Shown: positions 23,883 to 32,991 of the stretch, piece by piece
How positions within the stretch are numbered: position 1 is the stretch's first letter
How the letters are laid out: each line of letters starts with the position of its first letter
Assembly (NCBI RefSeq): GCF_021390645.1
Contig: NZ_JAJEJT010000005.1
Coordinates: 124,001 to 188,000, forward strand
From: Paraburkholderia flagellata
GTDB lineage: Bacteria > Pseudomonadota > Gammaproteobacteria > Burkholderiales > Burkholderiaceae
Direction of reading: 5' to 3'
DNA: 64,000 nt
Notes under the pieces: model-generated
Told to the model about the DNA's origin: nothing
Databases searched by the model: none
Seen by the model: the letters and a program-made list of their open reading frames with translations, nothing else
Position numbers and translations under genes: made by a program

Positions 23883-26800
23883 TCGCTGTCCCCGGTTCTG
23901 CGACTTCATCGCGCGCGAAGCGCCCGTAACGCAATGCCAGCGTTGGCAGGACAATCAGGTTCAGTGCGGTCGAGGTGATGAGCCCGCCAAGAATGACGAT
24001 CGCCATCGGCCCTTCGATTTCGTTGCCGGGTGCGCCGCTCGTTACAGCAAGCGGTGAAAGCGCGAGCGCGGTCACCAGCGCGGTCATGAGGATCGGCACC
24101 AGCCGTTCCGACGCACCACGCACGGCAGTGTCCATGTTCCAGGTCAGCCCGTCGACGAGCACCAGATGCTCGTAGTGGCTGATCAGCATGATCGAATTGC
24201 GCAGCGATATGCCGAGCAGCGTGACGAAGCCCACCATGCTGCCAAGCGACAGGTTCCCGCCGCTCAGTACCACGCCCAGGACCCCGCCCACAAGCGCGAA
24301 GGGCAGGTTGATCATGACCAGCAGCACGGCGCGCCGGTTCTTCATCGCAAGGAACAGCAACAATGCGATGCCTACCAGCGCGATCCCACCGTACGCGAGC
24401 AGGTCGCGCTGGGACTGCGCGCGCGCTTCGCTCTCTCCGCTGAAAACGGCATAGGTGCCCGACGGCATCCTGATCTCGCGATTCACGCGCGCCTGCGCTT
24501 CCTTCACGAAGTCGCTGACCGGCCGGCTGCCGAGATTCACCGACACCGTCTGCACGCGCTGGCCACCGTCGTGCGTGATCTGGTAGCGGCCAGCGACCTG
24601 ACGGATCGTCGCGAGCGTGGCGAGCGGCACGGCGAAGCCGTCGGCGTTGCGCACCATTAGTTTGCCCACGTCGCTGACCGAACTGCTCTGGGCCGGGTCG
24701 AGTACGACTGCGACTTCATAGCTGTGGCTGCCCTCGTAAATCTGCGAGACGGTCACACCCGCGTACGCGGCCTGGATGGCATCGAGAACTTCGACCGGGC
24801 GAAAGCCCCATCGGCTCAGTGCGTCAGGATTGAGCCTCACTTCCAGTTCGGGAATTCCGGGTGGCGAATCCACCCGCACGCTGGCAACGCCGTGGATCGT
24901 ACCGATCAACTGGGCGATCTGCTGCGACGTACGATCGATCACATCGAGATTGTTGCCGAAGACGTTCACGACTACAGGCGCCGTCGTCCCCGAAATGGTT
25001 TCGTCGATGCGTTCTTCAAGAAACGTATTGACCGAGGTGGAGAGCCCCGGAAAACGCGCCAGTGCCTGGCGGATCCGGTAGAGCGCCCAGCGCTGGCCCG
25101 ACGCACCCATCGGCTTGAGGTCGACCTCGAACTCGGAGAGCTGCACGCCGGTCGGGTCGACCACACTGTTCGCGCGTCCGGCACGCTGCGCCACGAGACG
25201 CACGCCTGGCACATGCATCAGCGCCTGTGAGACCTGAGTGCCGACGCGCATCGATTCGGCGAGCGAGGTGCCCGGTGCGAGCCCCATATGAACGGTGTAA
25301 TGGCCTTCCCGCAATTGCGGAATGAAACTTCCGCTCATGAAGGGCAGCGCCGCGAGCGCCGCGGCGCACATCACCGCGACGATCGCCATGACCGCCTTCA
25401 CGTGCTGCTCGACCTTCGCCAGCAGTGCGATGTACCGTGTCTTGAGGCGCACGATCAGTCGTGGCTCGCGCTCGGGCAACGGTCCTTTCGACGGCAGGGC
25501 GAGCGCCATCGCGGGCGTGAGCGTCAGGGCGACGCCCAGCGACGCGAGTACGGCAAGCATGTAGGCGATGCCCAGGGGCGCAAAGAGCCGGCCACCGATA
25601 CCTGTGAGCGTGAGCACGGGCAGGAAGATCAGCATCACGATGAAGGTCGCGAACACGACCGCACTGCGCACTTCGAGCGATGCGCGCAGCACGACACGAA
25701 AGGCGGGCAGCGGCTCACGCAACGTGCCGTTCTCCCGCAGGCGCCGGTAAATGTTCTCGACGTCAATGATCGCATCGTCGACCACTTCGCCCAGTGCGAT
25801 GGCGAGCCCGCCCAGCGTCATCGTGTTGAGGCTGACACCGAACGAGGTGAGCACGATGATCGCGACCAGCAGCGACATGGGAATCGCGGCCGCAGAGATG
25901 ACGGCGGTGCGCACGTTGAGCAGAAACAGGAACAGCACCGCGATGACGAGCAAGGCGCCGACGATGAGCGCCAGGCGCAGGTGACCGACGGATGCCTCGA
26001 TGAAGTTCGCGGGCCGGAAGACGTTGGCGTTGACGTCCACCCCCTGGCGGGCGAGTGCCGGCCCAAGCCCGGCGAGTGTCTTTTCGATGTCACGCGTCAC
26101 GGCCATCGTGTTGGTCCCGTACTGGCTTTCCATCACGACCATCACGCCGGGCTTTCCCATGATGGACGCTGCGCCAACGGCCGGTGCGTTGCCCCACGTA
26201 ACACTGGCGACGTCGCCAAGACGTACCGCTGCGCCGTTGCTGGAGCGCACCACGACGCCGGCGAGCTTTTGCGGTGTCGCGATCTGGCCATCGGCGTTGA
26301 CGGCAATGCGCTGGTTTCTGTTTTCGATGAACCCGGCGCCGCGAACGCCGGTAGCCTGGCGCGCCGCGGCGATGACATCCTGGATCGACAAGCCGTGGGT
26401 TGTCAGCTTCGCGGGATCGACCTGGATCTGCATCTGGCGCGTCTCTCCTCCGAACACGATCACATCGGCCACGCCTCGCGCGCTCAGAAACTGCGGCTTG
26501 ACGGTCCACTGCGCGATGTCGTAGAGGTCCGCGAGCGAGCGCGTCTTCGACGTCAGACCAATCGTGCGCACGACGCTCGTCGTCGTGGTGAGCGGCAGGA
26601 GCTGGGGAGCCGCGACACCCGCCGGTAGCGCGCCCGCAAGCGCGCTGATGCGCTCGGTGACGAGCTGCCGGACCTGCATAACGTTGGCATGGTCGTCGAA
26701 GACGAGCGTGACCGAGGAGAGGCCCTGCATGGACCGCGAGCGGATCGACTGCAGGCCGGTCATGCCGCCGAGGGCATTTTCAACCGGCTGGGTGACGAGG

Positions 26801-26988
26801 GTCTCCACCTGTTCGCTCGTCATGCCTGGCGCGGCCGTCTGCACGATGCTCATCGGCGGCGCAAATTCTGGAAAGACGTCGAGCGTGGCGCGCGTGAGCG
26901 AAAAGAGCCCGTAGCCAGCCGTCATGATGGCCAGCGAGAAAATGACGCCGCGAAAGCGCAGCGAAAAGCGGATGATCGCGTCAAGCAT
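23875..26988 (-). CDS. heavy-metal RND efflux pump, inner-membrane subunit (CzcA/CusA family)
   Basis: A 1037-residue proton-driven RND transporter of normal length for the heavy-metal class, with two repeated sets of six helices and large periplasmic loops. The TM4 proton-relay region reads GEVVDDAIIDVEN, retaining the second Asp and the Glu of the CzcA D-x-D-x-E set while the first Asp position differs. This points to a divergent HME subgroup, so metal specificity cannot be read off. It is the pump of the tripartite system with the adaptor at 27030 and the damaged outer-membrane factor at 28094. Confidence 0.92.
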   Translation of the reverse strand: MLDAIIRFSLRFRGVIFSLAIMTAGYGLFSLTRATLDVFPEFAPPMSIVQTAAPGMTSEQVETLVTQPVENALGGMTGLQSIRSRSMQGLSSVTLVFDDHANVMQVRQLVTERISALAGALPAGVAAPQLLPLTTTTSVVRTIGLTSKTRSLADLYDIAQWTVKPQFLSARGVADVIVFGGETRQMQIQVDPAKLTTHGLSIQDVIAAARQATGVRGAGFIENRNQRIAVNADGQIATPQKLAGVVVRSSNGAAVRLGDVASVTWGNAPAVGAASIMGKPGVMVVMESQYGTNTMAVTRDIEKTLAGLGPALARQGVDVNANVFRPANFIEASVGHLRLALIVGALLVIAVLFLFLLNVRTAVISAAAIPMSLLVAIIVLTSFGVSLNTMTLGGLAIALGEVVDDAIIDVENIYRRLRENGTLREPLPAFRVVLRASLEVRSAVVFATFIVMLIFLPVLTLTGIGGRLFAPLGIAYMLAVLASLGVALTLTPAMALALPSKGPLPEREPRLIVRLKTRYIALLAKVEQHVKAVMAIVAVMCAAALAALPFMSGSFIPQLREGHYTVHMGLAPGTSLAESMRVGTQVSQALMHVPGVRLVAQRAGRANSVVDPTGVQLSEFEVDLKPMGASGQRWALYRIRQALARFPGLSTSVNTFLEERIDETISGTTAPVVVNVFGNNLDVIDRTSQQIAQLIGTIHGVASVRVDSPPGIPELEVRLNPDALSRWGFRPVEVLDAIQAAYAGVTVSQIYEGSHSYEVAVVLDPAQSSSVSDVGKLMVRNADGFAVPLATLATIRQVAGRYQITHDGGQRVQTVSVNLGSRPVSDFVKEAQARVNREIRMPSGTYAVFSGESEARAQSQRDLLAYGGIALVGIALLLFLAMKNRRAVLLVMINLPFALVGGVLGVVLSGGNLSLGSMVGFVTLLGISLRNSIMLISHYEHLVLVDGLTWNMDTAVRGASERLVPILMTALVTALALSPLAVTSGAPGNEIEGPMAIVILGGLITSTALNLIVLPTLALRYGRFARDEVAEPGTANA

Positions 26989-27029
26989 GGGGCGCTGTGT
27001 GTCGTGGTTCTGGACGAGGCATGCGAGGC

Positions 27030-28097
27030 TTAGTCATCACACTCGGGCGGATCCTTGCAGGCGGTGCCGATGCCCTGTGGCTTGATTTCTTCGGAGAGCA
27101 GCAGTTGTGCCCCCTGCGTCACGATCTGGTCGCCGGCCTGGAAGCCGGAGGTCACCATGAAGCCGTGATCGCCCTCGTTGCCTGCTGGCACGTAGCGCCG
27201 CGTGAAGCGGTCGTGCGCCGTGCGCACGTAGGCCCACGTCTGACCGCCGTACCACACCACCGCCTGCTCAGGGATCAAGAGTCCGGATACGGCCACGCTT
27301 GACGTCGGCACGCGCGCACGCGTGCGCAGGTTCGCTGGCAGCGCGGTGGCGGCGACGTAAAACCACGGCGTGCCCTGTACGGCAGGATCGGCGAGGGGCG
27401 AAGCGGAAAGCCTCTGGGCGGGCACCGTGCCGCCGCTGGACGTATCGACCGGGATACGTTCGGGCGGCGTCGTGCCAAAGCTGGCTGGCAACGTGACGCG
27501 CAGGACAACCGACTGACCGGACTGGAGGCGCTGGAACAGCGTAGAGCCCGGCGTCGTTGCAGCGTTCGCGAGCGCATCGCCGAACTGCTGGCGCATCGTG
27601 CCGACAAGGCCGTCAAGCGTGACACGCGCGGACTGCAGTTTTGCCGCGTCGCCCTGCATGGTCGCCTGTGCGGCCTGGAGACTCTTCTGGGAAACATTGC
27701 GGTCGTCGTTGAACAGTACGCGGCTGTCTTCGTACTGCGTACGTGAGCTGGCCGCCTGGGCGGTGAACGTGTCGACGTCCGCGCGTGCGCTGGCCACGCG
27801 GTTACGCAGATCGAAGAGCGGCTGCAGATCGATGACCGTGGCGTCTGCGCCGATGCTTGACTGGCTCGTGACGGCCGCAAGCGGCGCGACTTCGATATGG
27901 CCGGCGCGCTGTGCATCCGGGTTCACGATCACGACCGTTTCGCCATTGACCGTCTGCACGGCGGGCGGCGGAGCGGATTGTGCCGCCCCAGCGGCCGTTG
28001 GACCGGAGTCGTCAAACGCCTGGTTGATGATGTACCAGCCTGCCAAAGCGCAGAGGGCCAGCGAAACAATGCTAAGGAAGATCAGCCGGAATTTCAT
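27030..28097 (-). CDS. RND efflux periplasmic adaptor (CzcB/CusB-like)
   Basis: A 355-residue membrane-fusion protein. It has an N-terminal membrane anchor (FLSIVSLALCALAGWYII), a central alpha-hairpin rich in Gln/Ala/Ser (about residues 85-150) and a C-terminal beta-barrel segment. The C-terminus ends in CKDPPECDD, a Cys pair not expected in most adaptors and possibly metal-binding. Its ATG overlaps the stop of the outer-membrane factor gene (ATGA), and the pump gene starts 41 bp downstream. Confidence 0.9.
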   Translation of the reverse strand: MKFRLIFLSIVSLALCALAGWYIINQAFDDSGPTAAGAAQSAPPPAVQTVNGETVVIVNPDAQRAGHIEVAPLAAVTSQSSIGADATVIDLQPLFDLRNRVASARADVDTFTAQAASSRTQYEDSRVLFNDDRNVSQKSLQAAQATMQGDAAKLQSARVTLDGLVGTMRQQFGDALANAATTPGSTLFQRLQSGQSVVLRVTLPASFGTTPPERIPVDTSSGGTVPAQRLSASPLADPAVQGTPWFYVAATALPANLRTRARVPTSSVAVSGLLIPEQAVVWYGGQTWAYVRTAHDRFTRRYVPAGNEGDHGFMVTSGFQAGDQIVTQGAQLLLSEEIKPQGIGTACKDPPECDD

Positions 28098-29483
28098 CGC
28101 GTAGTCCCCTCACTGAGAGTCTGGCTCATTGCCTCGTGGCTGAGGGGTAACTGCATCGCATCTTCGAGTGCGCCGGCAGCCTGCTGGACGGCGACTTCGG
28201 CGTCGAGATGGGCGGTCTCACTCGACTGATAATCGGCCTTCGTCTGTGTGTAGGTCAGACGGTCCGCATTTCCGCTGGCGAACGCGGCCGCCTGGCTGTC
28301 GAGTTGGCGGCGGGCGCTCGCCAGATGGGCGTCGGAGATATGCAGCGCTTCAGTGCCCGACTGGTAGCGCGCCAGCGTGTGCGCAAGGTCGCCGATGATC
28401 CTGTCCTGCAGCGCGCCGGTGCGGACCGCCGCTTCCTTGCGCCTGGCCTCGGCCTGTTTGATACCCCCTGGTTCTGGTCGAAGATCGGCAACGTGATGCC
28501 GGCCAGTCCGAAGCCGATCTTGTTGGTGCCGGTGTCGTACGTGTAGCCGGGACCGAGATGGATGTCCGGATACTGCTTCGCGACCTCGAGCTGAAGCGCC
28601 GATTCGGCCGCGGCGTAATCGGCCAGCGAGGCGCGCAGATCGGCGCGATGAAAGATCGCCGCGCGCTGCGCATCCGCTGCCGGTGGCGCAGGGGGCGCCG
28701 TGCCGAAGGCGCTCAGGTCGAGTGTGACGCTGTCGAGCGCGGTGACCGGCACGCCGATGGCGGCGGCCAGTTGGGCGCGCGCATCTTCTTCGGCACTTCG
28801 CGCGGCAGCAAGATCGCTCTGGGCCTGGGTATCGGCAAGCATGGCGGCGTCGACATCGGGCTCCGAATACTGGCCGACTGCGAGTCGGTGGCGGCTCATG
28901 ACCGTGACCTGCCGCTGGGCCTCCGCCTTCGCGGACAGGAAGGCGATACGCGTGCGGGCGGCGTACAGGGCGAGCATGGGACCTGCGCAGCAACCGTCCA
29001 CGCCGCGGTGATGATGTTGAGCCGTGCCGCTTCCGAGAGGTGAGTCGCCTGATCCACGCGATAGCCGCGCTTGTGTGCAGTTTCGATCGGGATGTCGAGC
29101 GACGGGCCCCAGGTGAAGGGCGCGCCTGGCCCCGGGTTAGGCGTGTTGTACTGGAACGGCAACTGCAGGACCGGATTGGGAATCGCGTTGGCGACATCGA
29201 TGCCGGCTTCGGCTGTACCCCATTGCGCGCGGGCCAGGTCGAGCGTCGGACTGTAGTAAAACGCCGCCAGGGTCAGCAGTTCGCGGTTCCAGACTGCATG
29301 CGGCCACGGTGTGACATCGTGGCCAGCTTCGCGCGCGATCCAGGCATGCAAATCCCCGCTCGCAAGCGAGCGCTGCTCGAATTGCCGGGCAATCTGGTCT
29401 GGGGCGATCGGCTGGGGATGATAGGTCGTACAGCCCGCCACTCCGGTCACGGCGATGAAGACAATCGATAACGCGCGGCGCAT
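28094..29483 (-). pseudogene. RND outer-membrane factor (CzcC/CusC, TolC family) with two frameshifts
   Basis: Three consecutive reading frames together make one TolC-family channel. A lipoprotein-type start (VTGVAGCTTY) runs to IITAAWTVAAQV. The frame shifts near 28985 to MLALYAARTRIAFLSAKAEA, which continues to LPIFDQNQG. It shifts again near 28465, within a run of five G, to KQAEARRKEAAVRTGALQDR and the end. Each break is explained by one missing base. The assembled product would be normal length (about 460 residues). Either the gene is inactive, leaving the pump without its dedicated exit duct, or the G-run break is a read error. Confidence 0.85.
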
Positions 29484-29551
29484 TCTGACATCCCGTCGGA
29501 CATTGTGCCGCCCACGCGGGCAGCTTTCGCGCCGGATGCTACGCCACCGGT

Positions 29552-29683
29552 TGTGAAGTTTTCGTCAAGATGGAGCCGCGCGGCCGCCAGGCGGGGGCGA
29601 GCACGTGGGCGAAGCCGTTCCGCAAACGGCAGAACTGCCCGAGATTCGACGCCATTCGGTAGAGTGTGAAGCTTTCGTCAGGA
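29552..29683. promoter_or_regulatory. pair of 19-bp direct repeats before the efflux genes
   Basis: TGTGAAGTTTTCGTCAAGA (29552-29570) and TGTGAAGCTTTCGTCAGGA (29665-29683) match at 17 of 19 positions. They lie in the 222-bp gap between the sensor kinase gene and the outer-membrane factor gene. They are plausible binding boxes for the OmpR-type response regulator encoded upstream, which would make the efflux genes inducible separately from the two-component genes. This is inference from position and similarity. Confidence 0.4.
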
Positions 29684-29705
29684 ACATGTTGAGCCTCGCG
29701 TGGGA

Positions 29706-30992
29706 TCAACTCCTGTTTGCAGCGGGTAGACGAAGCGAGACACAGGTCCCTTTGCCGGGCTCACTTCCGATCTCGATTGACCACCCGTAGCGCTCGCAGA
29801 GCTTCCTGACGATAGACAGGCCGATTCCGGCGCCTGGTGTCGGGGTGTCCGGCGAGGCTGCCTGGTAGAACCGGTCAAAGACATGCGGAAGCACTTGCGC
29901 TGGTATTCCGGGCCCCGTGTCCTCTATGTACAGCCAGCCGTTGGCGTGGCGAAACTGAATGCGTCCCTGGTCGGTATGCCGTACGGCGTTGTCAACAAGA
30001 TTGGATAGCACGATCGAAAGCGCAGGCCGGTTGACCACGACCCGAAGTTCGCGGTCCACAGCAATGCTCGTTTCAACTCCCTTTTGCGCGAGGCGCTCGG
30101 CGAAAGGGGTAAGCGCGGTTTCAATCATCTTCGCCACTGCCACAGGCTCGACTTCGCGTGCCGAATCCTCCCGCGCGAGCATGAGCAGCGCATTCGTGAG
30201 TTCGCGCATGTTGTCCGCTGCCCGCCCAATCTGCTGCAGACGTGCACGCGATTTGCCGCAGATCGCCGTATCCTGCTCGAGCAGCTCGCAGCTTGTCTTG
30301 ATGGTCGTGAGCGGCGTGCGCAGCTCGTGGCTGACATTCCCGGTGAACGCCTTTTCGCGCGCAATCATGTCGGCCATGCGCTGGTGATAGTCATTGAAGG
30401 CCTCCACGAGCCCGACGAGTTCTGTCTCATCGTATTTGCCTGGTTGGATCGGGGCCGATTCTCCGAGCCGTAGCGTCTTCACCTGCTCGGCGAGCCCCGC
30501 AACCTGTCGTACCAGCAGTCCGGAAAGGCCGAAGGACAGCCAGATAGTGAGGAGTGCAAAGATGCCTGTGCCGCCCATCAGGGCGTTGATGACTTCCTTG
30601 AAATGCTTTTCGTAGATGTTGAAGTTGTAGACCCGGTACAGGCGCGCCGTGCCGAGGGGCGCAATCGCGACGTGGATCTCCCGTTCGTCGATAATGATTT
30701 CGTGCATGCCGAAGGGCAGGTGCATGGCAGTTTCGGGCAAGGCAATGGACCCGTGATCCGCGCCAGACACATAGCCATGCATTCGTATGTCGAATGGTGG
30801 CAGCAACGCCGGGTTGGCCTGGTAGCTCTTGAGCACACTCGCCATGTCGTCACGGATGAGCGCCGCAATCAGTTTCTCTTCCTGCGCCTCAGCCAGGGCC
30901 CGCACGCCCAGCGCCTGCGCGACCAGCAGCGCGATGGTCAGCACCGAAAAGACCAGGGCGACCTTGAAGCGCAGGCTATTTCGCATCATCAT
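29706..30992 (-). CDS. sensor histidine kinase of a metal-responsive two-component system
   Basis: A 428-residue membrane kinase with an N-terminal helix (about 9-28), a periplasmic sensor of roughly 110 residues, a second helix (about 138-162), a short HAMP-like linker, a dimerisation/phosphoacceptor domain with H222 in VSHELRTPL, and an ATPase domain (LSNLVDNAVRHT, EDTGPGIP, GAGIGLSIV). The periplasmic part has several His and Met residues. It overlaps the response regulator gene by 17 bp. By location it senses the metal exported by the RND system. Confidence 0.9.
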   Translation of the reverse strand: MMMRNSLRFKVALVFSVLTIALLVAQALGVRALAEAQEEKLIAALIRDDMASVLKSYQANPALLPPFDIRMHGYVSGADHGSIALPETAMHLPFGMHEIIIDEREIHVAIAPLGTARLYRVYNFNIYEKHFKEVINALMGGTGIFALLTIWLSFGLSGLLVRQVAGLAEQVKTLRLGESAPIQPGKYDETELVGLVEAFNDYHQRMADMIAREKAFTGNVSHELRTPLTTIKTSCELLEQDTAICGKSRARLQQIGRAADNMRELTNALLMLAREDSAREVEPVAVAKMIETALTPFAERLAQKGVETSIAVDRELRVVVNRPALSIVLSNLVDNAVRHTDQGRIQFRHANGWLYIEDTGPGIPAQVLPHVFDRFYQAASPDTPTPGAGIGLSIVRKLCERYGWSIEIGSEPGKGTCVSLRLPAANRS

Positions 30993-31671
30993 CGCCCGCC
31001 ACGAGCCGGTACCCCACGCCGTGGAGCGTTTCGATCACGTCCGTTTCACCGGGCCCGCACAGCGCCCGGCGCAGGGTATAGACGTGCGTGCGCAGCGTGT
31101 CGCTGTCCGGCAGTTCCTCGCCCCAGATTTCGGACTCGAGCTCCGCACGGGTGAGGGTGCGCTGGGGCGACTGCATGAGGAGGCGCAGCAAGTGAAGACA
31201 TTTGGGAGGAAGCTTGACTGGCCGGCCTGCACGCTCGACGCTCATCGTCGAGAGGTCGAGGCGCACATCCTCGAACCGGAGATCCATGGCGGCAACCTGA
31301 CCACGGTAGCGTTTGATCATTGCGCCAAGACGTGCGCCCACTTCCTTCAGGGAGAACGGCTTGACCAGATAATCGTCGGCGCCGTGCACGAATCCCGCGA
31401 GCTTGTCTTCAAGCGCGTCCCGCGCGGTCAACATCAGCACGGGTGTGTCCCGGCCCGCCTCTTCTCGCAGCCTGCGGCAGAGCGTGAGCCCGTCCACGCC
31501 CGGCAGCGACAGATCGAGAAGGATGGCGTCCCACGCTTCGGCGAGCGCCATCTGCAGACCCGCGTTGCCATTGGACGCTAGGTCGACCTCATAACCGCTT
31601 GCCTCGAGATAGTCATAGAGGTTCGCGGCAATCGAGGAATCGTCTTCGACAATGAGAACCTTTATGGACAT
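30976..31671 (-). CDS. OmpR/QseB-type response regulator
   Basis: A 231-residue response regulator. The receiver domain has acidic residues E9, D10 and D11, phospho-acceptor D53 (LLDLSLPG) and the Lys in LVKPFS; the winged-helix output domain ends RTHVYTLRRALCG ... HGVGYRLV. The ATG at 31671 is preferred over an upstream in-frame start at 31761 because MSIKVLIVEDD is the family N-terminus. It heads the minus-strand two-component and efflux operon and presumably activates it. Confidence 0.92.
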   Translation of the reverse strand: MSIKVLIVEDDSSIAANLYDYLEASGYEVDLASNGNAGLQMALAEAWDAILLDLSLPGVDGLTLCRRLREEAGRDTPVLMLTARDALEDKLAGFVHGADDYLVKPFSLKEVGARLGAMIKRYRGQVAAMDLRFEDVRLDLSTMSVERAGRPVKLPPKCLHLLRLLMQSPQRTLTRAELESEIWGEELPDSDTLRTHVYTLRRALCGPGETDVIETLHGVGYRLVAGDDDAK

Positions 31672-31928
31672 CCGTTTATCACGCGCTGGCTGGCAGAGAG
31701 GTGATGCTACCGCAGACTGTCTCGTGCCGTGGCTGCGAAAGCGTCGCCGGCGCTTGCGCATGTAAGTTTGTCTTCAGATTGCAGGTAAAGTTGCTGCTGT
31801 CGCGAGGGCGTCCGCGCGCCGCATCCAGCTGACGCCTGGATCCGACGTTCTTGCTATGCCGGCAGTCCGAGGTCATTGCGACCGACGTGTGTCGCAGGGT
31901 GTCCACCACGGGTTACCGGAGGTTCCCG

Positions 31929-32768
31929 ATGAAGCCACTAAGCATGCTTTTCAGCAAGTTGTTGCGACGGTTTTCCTGCAAGGAGCCTGGGGCTATGGCT
32001 GGCAACGAAGAGGGGTGGCGATTTGTGCTTCGCCGAACGGGTTTCACGAAGTTGGCGGTGGCCGTCCTTCTGGTCATTGGCGGCATCTGGCTGTTTCTCG
32101 GAATTCTCGAAGACATTCTCACCAGCGACCCACTTGTCACCGTCGACCGGATGCTCCACAAGGCGCTGCAGGGGCTTCGCGCTCCACTCATTGACCACGT
32201 GATGGTGGCAGTTTCAGAGCTTGGCGACGCAGCAGTCACGATTCCCGTATCCATGGCAGTGCTGGCTACGCTCCTGCTTCGGCGCGAATGGCGCACGGCC
32301 GGGTACTGGATTGCGGCAATCGCAATGGCAGAAGCATCAGTGAAACTGATCAAATTTGCTGTGCGGCGGTCACGACCGCTGTCGATCTACCAAGGCATTG
32401 AAAGCTTTTCCTTTCCCAGCAGCCACGCGACATTGAGTATTGTCGTCTATGGCTTCCTTACGTACCTCGTCTGCCGCGGCCGTCAAAAGCAGGCCCAAAT
32501 CAGGATTGCCCTGATAAGTGGTCTGCTAATAGCACTGATTTCCATTTCCCGCCTGTACCTCGGTGTTCACTGGTTTTCCGACATTCTGGCTGGTCTCAGT
32601 CTCGGCACGGCGTGGATCGCGTTTCTATCGATTGCCCACAATCTACGGGACCTCGACAGACGAGGTTCCTCGGCGCTGTGGATCGTCGCGCTTGTCACAT
32701 TTCTGACGACTGCGGTGATTCACATCTCACTGCACCATACCGCTGATTTTGTTCGCTATGCGATGTAA
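31929..32768 (+). CDS. PAP2-family membrane phosphatase (copy 1)
   Basis: A 279-residue polytopic phosphatase with the three PAP2 signatures: KLIKFAVRRSRP, FPSSHAT, and SRLYLGVHWFSD with its catalytic His. Such enzymes dephosphorylate undecaprenyl pyrophosphate, lipid A or phosphatidic acid at the outer face of the inner membrane. CGGAGG precedes the ATG. A close paralogue lies at 35708-36532. The two are almost identical at DNA level in the central catalytic part and more divergent at the N-terminus. Substrate is not determinable here. Confidence 0.88.
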   Translation: MKPLSMLFSKLLRRFSCKEPGAMAGNEEGWRFVLRRTGFTKLAVAVLLVIGGIWLFLGILEDILTSDPLVTVDRMLHKALQGLRAPLIDHVMVAVSELGDAAVTIPVSMAVLATLLLRREWRTAGYWIAAIAMAEASVKLIKFAVRRSRPLSIYQGIESFSFPSSHATLSIVVYGFLTYLVCRGRQKQAQIRIALISGLLIALISISRLYLGVHWFSDILAGLSLGTAWIAFLSIAHNLRDLDRRGSSALWIVALVTFLTTAVIHISLHHTADFVRYAM

Positions 32769-32791
32769 CTGAAGATGCAGACGTTGTCGAA

Positions 32792-32807
32792 CCGATTCAC
32801 GAATCGG
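32792..32807. repeat. inverted repeat after PAP2 copy 1
   Basis: CCGATTCACGAATCGG has perfect 7-bp arms around two bases, 23 bp after the stop codon. It could be a weak terminator (no T-run follows) or a protein-binding site. A degenerate version (GTCGAACCGCTTCGCAAATC) follows PAP2 copy 2, so the duplication included some flanking DNA. Confidence 0.35.
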
Positions 32808-32991
32808 ATCCGCTCAGTGAACCTGCCAGCCGCACGGAGCGTACTATCCGGCCGCGCCGTTCATTAGTTTAAGCAGGGATTTAACACTGCAATGAGATTT
32901 CAGGCGACGATGCCGTCACGCGCAGCGGTCTGATGCTCAACCGTACGACGTACGCGCGGCGCGACTTCGGGGCGTAAATCAGGGTAATGCG

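Noticed and set aside
25288..26628. 446-codon plus-strand frame opposite the RND pump
   Set aside because: Shadow frame dominated by Arg/His/Asp with no family resemblance.
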